Below, in pieces: positions 6,500-15,600 of a stretch of DNA of 21,326 bases. This DNA is from a virus: positions 1 through 21,326 of IMG/VR virus record IMGVR_UViG_3300027782_000426. One strand, 5' to 3'. The notes beneath the pieces are model-generated. The model did no database searches. It was not told the DNA's origin and saw nothing but the letters and a program-made list of their open reading frames with translations. Made by a program: the position numbers and the translations under genes. Positions within the stretch are counted from its first letter, which is position 1; each line of letters starts with the position of its first letter.

Positions 6500-6864
6500 T
6501 GGATCCAATAACAATATTATCAGCATTTGCTCCTGTAGTAATGGACTTAGGTAAGTCTCTTATTAACAAGTTTGTAGCACCTGATGTATTTAAACCTGCT
6601 ACTATAGAGCAGTATGCTCAGATGAAGAACATAGACCTAGAGTTCTTTAAGGTTATGAACGACGCTGGAGCAGGTAATTCTTCATATCCTTGGGTAGAAG
6701 CTATTGTTAGATTGATGAGGCCTCTAATAGGCCTTCTTGTGCTTTCTACATGGGTATATATGCATGTATCTGGTACATCAACTCCTGAGGTAGACAACTT
6801 TGCTTCAGCGGTAGGATTCTACCTCTTTGGTGAGCGTAGCTTATTTTATATTAAAAAGAAATGA
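6499..6864 (+). CDS. Candidate holin (3TM gene-transfer-release type)
   Basis: The 121-residue protein has an N-terminal hydrophobic region (about 1-27), a charged middle, then SYPWVEAIVRLMRPLIGLLVLSTWVYMHV (62-90) with one clear membrane helix at 73-89, and a C-terminal helix ending GFYLFGERSLFYIKKK. The Trp-x(8)-RP followed by a membrane helix, then a final amphipathic segment with GER, is the pattern of the 3TM holin family found in gene transfer agents and phages. It would form the lesions that let muralytic enzymes reach the wall. Start ATG 6499 has AAGGA upstream and overlaps the cupin stop (TAATG). The metallopeptidase ATG overlaps its stop. Confidence 0.65.
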   Translation: MDPITILSAFAPVVMDLGKSLINKFVAPDVFKPATIEQYAQMKNIDLEFFKVMNDAGAGNSSYPWVEAIVRLMRPLIGLLVLSTWVYMHVSGTSTPEVDNFASAVGFYLFGERSLFYIKKK

Positions 6865-7199
6865 ACCTTATAACAGTTGAATCGTGTAAGGCAGTTTACA
6901 AGATGTTACGTGAACTCCCTCCCTTCAACAAGTATAAGTTACCAAGCCCTTCCGAGATAGAGTTTTTAGTTGTAGATGATCCTGAAATGTACGGGTCTTA
7001 TTCACCTGAACCTCACTGTATTACCATGAGTACAAGTAAGATGAGTCTACTCCAAACCCTAGAGAAAACAATGGCACATGAAATGGTGCATCTTATTTTA
7101 TACCTTCAGGGTAAACGATATGAACTCCATAACAAAAACTTCTATAAACTAACATATCAAATAGCCGAGATATACGGCTGGGAACCCAAGGACTTATAA
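6861..7199 (+). CDS. SprT-like zinc metallopeptidase
   Basis: The 112-residue protein carries AHEMVH, giving the zinc site H73-E74-x-x-H77 and a probable third ligand at H90 (ELHNKNFYKL; His followed four residues later by Phe, as in SprT-type HGxxF). Glu74 is the expected catalytic base. Length and layout match small SprT/WSS1-like minimal gluzincin proteases that phages often carry. No signal peptide or membrane helix, so it is cytoplasmic or needs the adjacent holin to exit. Start ATG 6861 overlaps the holin TGA. Possible roles are processing of virion proteins, lysis support, or DNA-protein adduct removal. The sequence does not choose among these. Confidence 0.75.
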   Translation: MNLITVESCKAVYKMLRELPPFNKYKLPSPSEIEFLVVDDPEMYGSYSPEPHCITMSTSKMSLLQTLEKTMAHEMVHLILYLQGKRYELHNKNFYKLTYQIAEIYGWEPKDL

Positions 7200-7378
7200 T
7201 GGAACATTTACAAGAATCAACTAAACATGTAATAGATACAGCATCTATTGCAACAGCAGTAGGAACTATAATGCAAGTGCTACCAGCAATAGCTGCTTTA
7301 TTTACTATTGTTTGGACTTTAATTCGTATTTACGAAACTAAGACAATACAAAAACTATTAGGTAAAACTAAGGAATAA
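7199..7378 (+). CDS. 59-residue single-membrane-helix protein (second holin or antiholin candidate)
   Basis: ATG 7199 overlaps the metallopeptidase stop (TAATG). The product begins MEHLQESTKHVIDTAS, then a hydrophobic segment (about 16-45: IATAVGTIMQVLPAIAALFTIVWTLIRIY) that could be one long or two short helices, and a charged tail ETKTIQKLLGKTKE. The sequence VWTLIRIYETKTIQ resembles a small class of podovirus holin-like proteins that I recall with the RIxExKTVQ signature. It fits a class II holin or an antiholin partner of the protein at 6499. AAGGA near its 3' end (7371-7375) serves the gene at 7380. Confidence 0.55.
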   Translation: MEHLQESTKHVIDTASIATAVGTIMQVLPAIAALFTIVWTLIRIYETKTIQKLLGKTKE

Positions 7379-7379
7379 T

Positions 7380-8378
7380 ATGGCTACTTCAGGTACTACT
7401 ACATTTACCGTTACCAGAGATCAGATTATTGAGGCTGCTCTACGTAGTTTAGCAGTACTAGAAGAAGGTGCTACACCTGGGCCTAATGCTTTAGAGAATG
7501 CTTCTTTCTCTTTAAATCTTATTTTAAAGAAATGGCAGTCAGAGGGTATTAAACTATGGACTATTAAGGAGTATACACTACCTTTAGTTCCTAATCAAAC
7601 TTCTTATACTATTGGACCTTCAGCATCTTATAATTATAATGCTGCTAAACCTTTAAGACTTATTCAATGTTATTTAAGAAACTTATCTAATGCTACATAC
7701 TCAGTAGGTAAAATCTCTTTAACATCTGGTGGTACAGGTTATACAGTACAACCAACTAATGCTGTATCTTCTACTGGAGGTACAGGTTCTGGTGCTACAT
7801 TTAACTTAACATTTACTGGTCCTACTGTTACAAGTGTAATGCTTGCTAACACTGGTGGTAGTGGTTATGCTGTAGGTGATGTATTAACAATGCAAGGTGG
7901 TACTTTTACTACACCCTGTACAGTTACAGTAGATTCACTTTTAAGCGTATTTACAGATATGCCAATGACTATTATTTCACAACAAGAGTATAATATTTTA
8001 GGTGCTAAACAATCACAAGGTAACGTAAACACTGTATACTATAAACCTTGGAGAGACTATGGAGAACTAAGTGTATTCTTAACTCCTAATACTTTTACAG
8101 CTACAAATTATGATTTACATTTATTTGTACAAACACCTATTGAAGATATTACATCAGCTAACCAGAACTTTGATTTCCCTTCAGAGTGGTTCTTAGCTCT
8201 TAAATGGGGTTTAGTTGCAGAGCTTGCATCAGATTATGAGAAGACTCTTACTGATAAACAATACTATGAACAAAAAGCAAATGTCCTTAAGAATGACTTA
8301 ATGGATTGGGATATTGAATGGACTTCTACATTCTTCCAACCAGATGTAAGATCAGGCTTTAATAGGAGCTTCCGTTAA
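7380..8378 (+). CDS. P22 gp4-like tail accessory factor with inserted module
   Basis: This 332-residue protein aligns in pattern with gp4-type tail accessory (head-completion) proteins: RDQIIEAALRSLAVLEEGATP...ALENASFSLNLILKKWQSEGIKLW (about 13-60), TLPLVPNQTSYTIGP (66-80), KPLRLIQCYLRN (90-101), then DMPMTIISQQEYNILGAKQSQGNVNTVYYKP. In P22, gp4 binds the portal and closes the DNA exit after packaging. Between the last two blocks lies an 80-residue insertion (residues 108-187, GGTGYT, GGTGSGATF, TSVMLANTGGSGY), rich in Gly and Thr. The start is supported by AAGGA upstream and its stop overlaps the next ATG (TAATG). Confidence 0.75.
   Translation: MATSGTTTFTVTRDQIIEAALRSLAVLEEGATPGPNALENASFSLNLILKKWQSEGIKLWTIKEYTLPLVPNQTSYTIGPSASYNYNAAKPLRLIQCYLRNLSNATYSVGKISLTSGGTGYTVQPTNAVSSTGGTGSGATFNLTFTGPTVTSVMLANTGGSGYAVGDVLTMQGGTFTTPCTVTVDSLLSVFTDMPMTIISQQEYNILGAKQSQGNVNTVYYKPWRDYGELSVFLTPNTFTATNYDLHLFVQTPIEDITSANQNFDFPSEWFLALKWGLVAELASDYEKTLTDKQYYEQKANVLKNDLMDWDIEWTSTFFQPDVRSGFNRSFR
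7701..7940 (+). other. Inserted Gly/Thr-rich beta module (copy A, in gp4-like gene)
   Basis: Residues 108-187 of the gp4-like protein (SLTSGGTGYT...TGGTGSGATF...VTSVMLANTGGSGYAVGDVLTM) interrupt its conserved core. The same order, SGGTGYT, then SGSGA, then TSVTLTSSGSNY, occurs in the next gene. The module is probably a surface-exposed beta domain added to a core protein. Confidence 0.65.
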
Positions 8379-10030
8379 TGCCTATTGTTAATGTCCCGTT
8401 AACAACACCTATAAAACAACGTACCAATGATACTAGCAAAGATGCTAAGATGGTTAATTGTTTTAAAGAAACTATGCCAGGTGGGGCTACTTTAGCTATT
8501 AAACGTCCAGGTAAAGCTGCATATACAATTACTCCTGCACTACCCATTGATGGTAATGGTCTTTGGACATTTAATAATAATTTATATGCAGCTGCAGGTA
8601 CTGGTTTATATAGTATTACTGGAGGTACTTCAGTTAATGTAAACACGGGTATGAGTGGACAAAACGTTAGTTGGGCTAATACACTAGCTACAACAGCACC
8701 ACGTCCTTACATGGTCTTTCATGATCAAGTGACAGGGTACTCAATGAATTCTACAGGAACAGTCGTTGTAATAAATAAACAAGTAGCAGGAGTTACTTTA
8801 GTTAGCGGTGGTACTGGGTATACATCTACTACAGGTACCTTTACAGTTACAGGATCTATTAGTGGTTCTGGTGCAGCTGGTACTTATATTTCTGATGGAT
8901 CTACAATAACAAGTGTAACTTTAACTTCTAGTGGATCTAACTATGCTGGAACATTAGCTGTTGTACTTTCAGGTGCTGGTAGTGCTGCAGTAGTTACTCC
9001 TTATTTAAATTCATTCCCTACAAACCCTGTTCCAGGTTTAGTATATCTTGATGGTTATGTATTTGCTATGGACCCTAAAGGTCAGATATTTCAATCTGAT
9101 AATGAAAACCCAAATATATGGGGACCTTTAAATTATACTTCAGCTGTATCAGAAGCAGACAAAGGTAAAGCACTTGCTAGACATCTTAACTATGTTATAG
9201 CTTTTAAAGAGTGGACAGCTGATTTTTTCTATGATGCTGGTAATTCCGCAGGTTCAGTGTTAAGTATTAACCAATCAGCTCATATGGAAATAGGTTGTGC
9301 TGATGGTAACTCAATACAAAATCCAGAACAAACTTTAATTTGGATGGGAACTGTAGTTGAGGGTGGTAGGGGTATTTATGTAATGGAAGGTTTATCTCCT
9401 CAAAGAGTATCAACTAAAGCAGTTGAAAACTTTCTAAACGCTAGTGACTTATCAGGTACATACTCTTGGTTATATAAAATTGCTGGTCATACTTTATATG
9501 GACTTGTACTAACAGATCAAAATGTTACACTTGTATATGATATGGGTGAAAAAGAATGGCACTATTGGACTACAAGTAAAGACTATATTGGTGGTAGTGA
9601 AAACTACTTTGAATGTTCTTTTGTAGTACAGTTTCCATTTAATAGTGGTAACTTTTATGTATTAGATGCTGTTAATGGTCTAGTGTTTACATTGAGTCCT
9701 AATAACTATGTAGATCCTTTTGGACCTATTAGAATGCGTATTGTAACTGATCGTATGGATTTTGATACATACTCTTTTAAAACTGGGTATGGTTTAACTA
9801 TGTTTGGTGATAACATTAATGATGTAATGCAAGTTAGACATACTGAAGATGATTATACTAATTGGTCTCAATATAGACAAATACAATTAAACTTACAAAA
9901 ACCTTGTTTATATCAACTTGGTAGATTTAGACGTAGAGCTTATGAATATTTATATACAGGAAATAACCCTTTCCGTTTAGAAAAAGTAGAATTTAATATT
10001 AATGGTAGATTGGATTTAAAACAAGAATAG
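8378..10030 (+). CDS. P22 gp10-like tail accessory (packaged-DNA stabilisation) protein
   Basis: The 550-residue product matches the gp10-type tail hub family in several blocks: an N-terminal NVPLTTPIKQRTNDTSKDAKMVNCF, a middle DGYVFAMDPKGQIFQSDNENPNIWGPLNY, then AFKEWTADFFYDAGNSAGSVLS and GCADGNSIQNPEQTLIWMG, and a C-terminal half of Tyr/Trp-rich beta strands. gp10 forms a hexameric layer below gp4 in P22 and plugs the tail. P22 gp10 is about 472 residues; the extra length here is close to the 76-residue insertion at 134-209. ATG 8378 overlaps the upstream stop, with AGGAG at 8363-8367. Confidence 0.75.
   Translation: MPIVNVPLTTPIKQRTNDTSKDAKMVNCFKETMPGGATLAIKRPGKAAYTITPALPIDGNGLWTFNNNLYAAAGTGLYSITGGTSVNVNTGMSGQNVSWANTLATTAPRPYMVFHDQVTGYSMNSTGTVVVINKQVAGVTLVSGGTGYTSTTGTFTVTGSISGSGAAGTYISDGSTITSVTLTSSGSNYAGTLAVVLSGAGSAAVVTPYLNSFPTNPVPGLVYLDGYVFAMDPKGQIFQSDNENPNIWGPLNYTSAVSEADKGKALARHLNYVIAFKEWTADFFYDAGNSAGSVLSINQSAHMEIGCADGNSIQNPEQTLIWMGTVVEGGRGIYVMEGLSPQRVSTKAVENFLNASDLSGTYSWLYKIAGHTLYGLVLTDQNVTLVYDMGEKEWHYWTTSKDYIGGSENYFECSFVVQFPFNSGNFYVLDAVNGLVFTLSPNNYVDPFGPIRMRIVTDRMDFDTYSFKTGYGLTMFGDNINDVMQVRHTEDDYTNWSQYRQIQLNLQKPCLYQLGRFRRRAYEYLYTGNNPFRLEKVEFNINGRLDLKQE
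8777..9004 (+). other. Inserted Gly/Thr-rich beta module (copy B, in gp10-like gene)
   Basis: Residues 134-209 of the gp10-like protein (VTLVSGGTGYT...SISGSGAAGTY...TITSVTLTSSGSNYAGTLAVVLSG) share motif order with copy A but differ in most positions. This fits an old duplication or independent acquisition of the same module type. The insertion roughly accounts for the extra length over P22 gp10. Confidence 0.65.
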
Positions 10031-10033
10031 TTT

Positions 10034-10450
10034 ATGCAAGTATCTATTGTAGACACAAAAGATGTTGAACGGGTTTGGCCTCATATAGAAGGTTACATGA
10101 AAAGAGCAGCTAAATATACTTATGGTAGATTTGAAGCTGAAGATATTAAAGAAGGATTATTAAAGCAACCTCAACAACTTTGGATTGCTTTTGATGACAA
10201 AAAGATTTATGGTGCTGTAGTTACTGAAGTATACAAGTACCCTAGAATGACAGCTTTAACTGTACACTTTTTAGCAGGGATTCAGTTTGAAACATGGAAA
10301 GAACCCATGCTTAAACTAGTGCAACAGTTTGGTAAAGATAATGGTTGTAAATTAATTGATAGTTACGGACGTCCTGGTTGGGAAAGAGTCTGGGCTAATT
10401 ATGGTTATACTAAACGTTTTATATTTTATGAATTACCCCTGGAGAACTAA
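10034..10450 (+). CDS. GNAT-like protein in the ejection block
   Basis: The 138-residue protein resembles a GNAT acetyltransferase core: a helix (DVERVWPHIEGYMKRAAKY), then strands QLWIAFDDKKIYGAVVTEVYKYPRMTALTVHFLAG, a helix (TWKEPMLKLVQQFGKDNG), and KLIDSYGRPGWERVWANYGYTKRFIFYELPLE, where the final GRPGWERVWANYGY is the usual C-terminal signature of phage members. The acetyl-CoA P-loop (Q/RxxGxG/A) is not clear, so activity is doubtful. Its length equals that of T7 gp13, a 138-residue virion protein also described as GNAT-like, and it sits just before the ejection proteins, so a virion-assembly role is plausible. No ribosome binding site is obvious. Confidence 0.6.
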   Translation: MQVSIVDTKDVERVWPHIEGYMKRAAKYTYGRFEAEDIKEGLLKQPQQLWIAFDDKKIYGAVVTEVYKYPRMTALTVHFLAGIQFETWKEPMLKLVQQFGKDNGCKLIDSYGRPGWERVWANYGYTKRFIFYELPLEN

Positions 10451-10452
10451 AT

Positions 10453-10923
10453 ATGTTTAATAGTAAAATAGGTATAGGTGTTTTAAAACATCCTGGATAC
10501 AATAAAGGTAAAGGTGGTGGAGGTTCATCTTCTTCTACTTCTACACCTGTGGACTTTTTTGGTGCTGGAGCAAGAGCTCCGTATGAAGAAGCCCTTAGTA
10601 ATTTACTTCTTGGAGGAGGTCCTTCTCTTGATTACGTTAAAAGTCAGCCAGGGTTTATGTTAGGTAGTCAAATGGGCCAAGAGGGCCTTGAAAGGAAGTT
10701 TGCTTCTACAGGGGTGGGTCCTAATGGTTATGAAAACTTAGCTATTAATAACTTTCAAAATGCGTACGCTGGTGATTACCTTCAAAGACAGGTTGCTAAT
10801 CTTGTATCAGCTTCTGGTGCTGGCTTGGTAGCAAACTCAAGTACATCAACGTCACAAGGACCAAGTCAAATACCTGGTATGCTTGGTACAATTGGTGGCG
10901 CTATTATTTCATCAATTTTCTAA
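10453..10923 (+). CDS. Small DNA-ejection/internal virion-type protein
   Basis: The 156-residue product starts behind GGAG (about 10441). It has a Gly/Ser-rich N-terminal region (residues 17-33), a core YEEALSNLLLGGGPSLDYVKSQPGF...GQEGLERKFASTGVGPNGYENLAI..., then FQNAYAGDYLQRQVANLVSASGAGL, and a hydrophobic C-terminus (141-156, PGMLGTIGGAIISSIF). This pattern (PG, Gly-rich loop, ERK, YAGDYLQRQ) is one I recognise as a widespread phage protein located in the ejection-protein block before the large internal proteins. It probably is packaged and helps DNA delivery, analogous to T7 gp14 or P22 gp7, although homology was not tested. Confidence 0.6.
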   Translation: MFNSKIGIGVLKHPGYNKGKGGGGSSSSTSTPVDFFGAGARAPYEEALSNLLLGGGPSLDYVKSQPGFMLGSQMGQEGLERKFASTGVGPNGYENLAINNFQNAYAGDYLQRQVANLVSASGAGLVANSSTSTSQGPSQIPGMLGTIGGAIISSIF

Positions 10924-10951
10924 ACTACCTATTTAACTAAGGAATATAATT

Positions 10952-12646
10952 ATGGCTTCATTTGGAGAAGGTTTTGCATCAGGCATGCAGCTTGGTAAAA
11001 TGTTTAGAGAAAGACAGTTTGAAAGGTCTATTGATGACGCAGGTAAATCTGTATCAGAAGAAATTAAAAAAGAAAAAGAATTTAGAGACCAACAAAAACA
11101 ACTTGCTGAGAATTCTAAAACTCTTGATACAACAGCTACAGAACCAGTAAATCCTAGTATCTATCAACAAGGAGATTCACTAGGACTTCGAGGATATCAA
11201 ACAGGTAATAAACCTATTGAAACTACAGTGCCTATAGCACCTCTTGGTTATGGTACTAGAGAAGATGGGACTGCTCCTGATCAAACTTTAATGGGTAACT
11301 ATGGTACTACTGCTGCTTTTAAAGGTGAGAAACCTACATTAGAAGACACTCGTATGATGCAGAAAGATCTACAAAGACCTTTTAATGGTCCTCAAGATAA
11401 TAATGTATTAGACTTAACTCAAATTAAACCAGAGACACCTGCTCAAGAAATTGCTAAACCTAAAATATTAGATACTCTAAATGAGCATGTTACTTCTGCC
11501 GATAGAGCTAAAGAAGCTTATGATTATAATACTCGTGTTATTCAAAAGCTTCAACAAAATGGTAATGCTAGAGCAGCCCTAGAGTATGGTAGTAAGGTTG
11601 CTACCTCAGAACTTACACTAGCTCAAGCTGATCATTCAAAGTTTACAACAATGGCTGCCTTATCTAAAAAAGTGGGTGACATGGCTAGTAATGCTTTAGA
11701 AACAATGCAAGAACCAGGGGCTGACATTAATAAGATTTTCTATGATACTATGGCTAGTGCTAAGAATGATTTAGGTTATACTGGTAAAGTACCTTTTAGT
11801 ATGGACCCTAGAGAAAACATTAAGACATTACAAATGTTAGAAAAGAATTCTCTCACTGTAGCAGAAAAAGCTGAACTTGGTATTAAACAATCTGTTGCTT
11901 CTCAAAAGTCTGTAATGGATAATGCAGAGCTTAGAATTAAAGAAGAGAAGTTAAATCTTGATAAAATTAGTACTAGTTTAGCTATAGGTAAAGAAGGTCG
12001 TGAACAAGCTACAGCAAGCTTTAATCGCTTAGCTGAGAATGTTAAACTACAGTTCCAAGCTCTTAATAGTATTAACTCTGTAATGGATGAAGACTATAAG
12101 AAAGCTTTAAAACCTAGCTATGATGCTAACTTAAAAGCTCTTCAAGGATATGCTAAAGTACTAAATGTACCTATGCCTAACATTGCTGTGGGTACCCCAG
12201 GTAATCCTTTTGCTTCTAATAAAACACAACCTGGTGCAGCCCCAGTTGCAGCTCCTGCAGTAGTTAACCCTTCACCTAATAATCAACCAGTAAACAATGC
12301 GTTCCCTGCTGATGTATTACAAGATGCTGGTGTTGCTAGTGAGGCTGGTGGCTATGTACCTCCTACACCTAAAACTACTGCTCAAGTGACACAAGAAAAT
12401 AAAACTCGTGCTGCTACAAAAGAAAACATTAAAGCTCAGATTGAAGCATTAAAAGAGTCTACTAGATCTGCTCCTGTAAGAGGTACTATGGCTACAGTTA
12501 ATGCAGCTAAAGCTGGGTATAAAGCTACTGCTAAAGTACTTAATGAAGCTGGTAAAGCTATGTCTGATTGGGCTGTTGGTAAAGATGAAGCAGAAGTACA
12601 AGCTAAAATTAAAGAACTTCAAAAACAACTAGACGCACTTAAATAG
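10952..12646 (+). CDS. Internal virion/ejection protein, helical (564 residues)
   Basis: ATG 10952 follows AAGGA. The N-terminus (residues 1-60, MASFGEGFASGMQLGKMFRE, then a Lys/Glu/Gln-rich helix) is typical of phage ejection-protein beginnings. Residues 60-180 are an unstructured Pro/Thr-rich stretch. Residues 180-410 look mainly helical, with regular hydrophobic spacing (LNEHVTSADRAKEAYDYNTRVIQKLQQNGNA, later ELRIKEEKLNLDKISTSL). Residues 415-480 are a Pro/Ala/Gln linker, and the tail ends in a Lys/Glu coiled coil (EVQAKIKELQKQLDALK). There is no enzymatic motif. The stop touches the ATG of the giant protein with no space. The function is assigned by position and composition as T7 gp15-like. 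Confidence 0.6.
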   Translation: MASFGEGFASGMQLGKMFRERQFERSIDDAGKSVSEEIKKEKEFRDQQKQLAENSKTLDTTATEPVNPSIYQQGDSLGLRGYQTGNKPIETTVPIAPLGYGTREDGTAPDQTLMGNYGTTAAFKGEKPTLEDTRMMQKDLQRPFNGPQDNNVLDLTQIKPETPAQEIAKPKILDTLNEHVTSADRAKEAYDYNTRVIQKLQQNGNARAALEYGSKVATSELTLAQADHSKFTTMAALSKKVGDMASNALETMQEPGADINKIFYDTMASAKNDLGYTGKVPFSMDPRENIKTLQMLEKNSLTVAEKAELGIKQSVASQKSVMDNAELRIKEEKLNLDKISTSLAIGKEGREQATASFNRLAENVKLQFQALNSINSVMDEDYKKALKPSYDANLKALQGYAKVLNVPMPNIAVGTPGNPFASNKTQPGAAPVAAPAVVNPSPNNQPVNNAFPADVLQDAGVASEAGGYVPPTPKTTAQVTQENKTRAATKENIKAQIEALKESTRSAPVRGTMATVNAAKAGYKATAKVLNEAGKAMSDWAVGKDEAEVQAKIKELQKQLDALK

Positions 12647-15600
12647 ATGGCAACTAAAGCTAAGCTAGATGAATCACCTTTCTTAAGTGAGGGTGAAGCT
12701 TTTACTAAAGATAAACTATTAGAGTTTATTAAGGAAAGAGAATCCTTTAGTGCTAAAGCATACAAAGATGGAGATCATTACTCTATTGGGTATGGTACTA
12801 AAGCATCTGGCCCTGATGAAACTATCTCTAAAAAAGTAGCAGAACAACGTTTACTTCAAGACATTGACACTCGTGAGAAGTTTATTCGTAACTTTGCTAA
12901 GGTTAAAGGTTATGACTGGAATGACTCACAAATTAATAGTTTAGTTGACTTCCATTATAACACAGGTCAAAAGAACTTCTTAGCACTCACTGATAATGGT
13001 AAACGTTCTGATGATGAGATTGCTGCTAAACTTCCAGAATATAATAAAGTAAATGGTGAGTTTAATCAAGGTATTCAAAATCGTAGATTTCAAAATCAAC
13101 TAGCATTTACTACACCTACTGAAACTAATTCATTACAAAACTTTGCTGGGGCTCCTCAAGAGCAACCACCTCAAGCTACTACATCAGTAGCACCTATTAA
13201 AACAACACCTCAACCTGAAGCTACACCAGTAGCCTCTAATCAATCTACTTTTGTTAATACACCACCTATACAAGTAGCAGCTAATACAAATCCTAATATA
13301 ACTAGTGATGTCCCTGCACCCATTGTAGATACTACTAGTAACCCTGAAGTACCACAATCTATGGGTCAGAAGTTTGGGTACGATGCTAACAAGTTTAAGT
13401 TTAACCAACCACAACAGGCAGCCCCGGCTCCTACAGGTGAGTCTCCTTTAGACAAAGACTTTAATGGTAATGTCTATAAAGCTTTTGTTAAAAACAATGA
13501 TAAGAAATTAGCACAGAGTTACTTTGATAACATTAGTACCTTTGCAAGTAAGGGTACACTACCTCCTAAAGAGTTTAATGGTGAGGTTTATAAGAACTTA
13601 ATGGCTTATGGTGAAAAAGATTTAGCTCAAAAGTACTATAATAGTATGTCTAGTATCTATGCACAACAATCACAATCTCAACCTCAAGGTGCACCTACAA
13701 CTGAAACTCCTCCAGCAGAACCAGTAAAAGAACAAGGACTTTTAAAATCAATGGGTCAATCTGTTTTAAAAGAAACAATTCCTACTGGTGCTGGTTGGGC
13801 AGTAGGGGAACTTCTTGCTGGTGCTTTAGCCCCTGAAACAGGAGGAGCTTCTTTATTAGCAGTCCCTACTGCTAGACTTTTAGTTCCTAAACTTATAAAC
13901 TTTGCTTCAAAGATTGCAGGTTTTACAGCTGGTCATGCTGGTGCTAATGCTATACAAAGTAATTTACTTCCAGAAACTATTAATAAAGCTATAGAAGAGG
14001 GAGAAATACAACATCCAAATGCAACTATGGTAGGTGGAATGATACCTTTTGGTTTATATGCTGGCTTTGGTTTGTCTAAAGCTGCTAGTAAAGAAATAAG
14101 TAGTGCTTGGGAAGCCTACACAAAAAATGGTGACATTAGTAAACTTAAATCACTTAAAACATGGTCTGAACCATTAGTTCAAGCGGGTTTTGGTGCTGGT
14201 ATTGAAGGAGTCTCACAAGCAATACATGGTGAGTTTGATCCATCACGTATTTTAATTAGTGGTATGATGATGCCATTAGTAAGTGGTGATGAAACTCGTC
14301 TTGGTAAAGCTCTATCATTTAAAAATGTAAAACTTAAACCTAAAGAATCAGCAGATGAAATTATTAATAAAATTTCAAAGAGTGAGTTCTTTGTACCTAA
14401 ACAAGTAGATGATATACCTATTATAAACCTTGATAAGGAGACTAAAGGTGAATATGCAACTAGACACAATATTACTGAAGCTGAAGTTGATGCTCATAAA
14501 GTTAATGAGAACTCTGTAAGAATTAAAGATATTAACAATGTTCCTACAATGGAAGTTGACAATGCTAGTGTTATTAAAGAGTTTGCTAATAAAGACTGGA
14601 CTAAACTATATAACCTTCCAGAGAATACATTTAAAGACTTTCAGTCTTATTTAGACTTTAAAATTCAAAGAACTAAGATTGAACATCAAGAACCTCAATC
14701 TGCTTTTGAATATATGAATAAAGAATCTTTTGCTGCCGCTGAGCAAGAGTCCTTTACTAGAAGACAAGAACACTATAATAAAGTTAGTGATCTTCAATCT
14801 GAAATTGATGGTCTAAAAACTCTACGACAAACAGAAACTGATCCTAAAGAAAGTGCTGATCTTTTAAAACAAATTAGTGCTAAAGAAGTAGAACTTAAAA
14901 CATTAAAAGAAAATGAACCTCCTGCAGCTCAAATCTCTAGTAAAGAAGTTTTAACAAGTGAAGACACACACAATGTATTAACGGGTGCTAAAACTATTGG
15001 TGAAGCTTTAGATCGTTTAGTAGAGGGTAACTTAGGTAGCCCTATTGAAAAGGCTTTATTTAAACTTCTTAGATCTAATAAATATATTAGTGAAATACCA
15101 TTAGTACTTAATCCTACTAAAGAAATAATGGATAAAGAAGGTTATCTTATCCCTGGGTTTTATAACAGAAAAAAGATAAGTGAAGGACTATTTGATGAGG
15201 GTAGTTTACATCTTAATAAACACGCTGACTTACATACCTTTGGTCATGAAGTACTACATTCAGCAACTCTTAATGCAATGGATAAAGACCCTGCCTTTGC
15301 TAAACAAATGGATGACTTCTTTGAAAAGCTTAAAGCTACAGCAAGTAAAGATGAACTATGGGAAAACAATGGTTGGTATGGTTTAGCTGATGCTAAGGAA
15401 ATGATTTCTGAAGCATTCTCTAATCCTAAGTTCCAACAATGGATGAGTGATAGACCACCATTACTAGAGACTAAAGCTCCTAGTGCTTGGCAAGAGTTTA
15501 AAGACATTATTAAAGAATACTTAGGTAATGGTAAAGAAAACACTCAAACAGCATTAGATCAACTTATAGATCTTACACATCAGAACTTATCTAGAGATCA

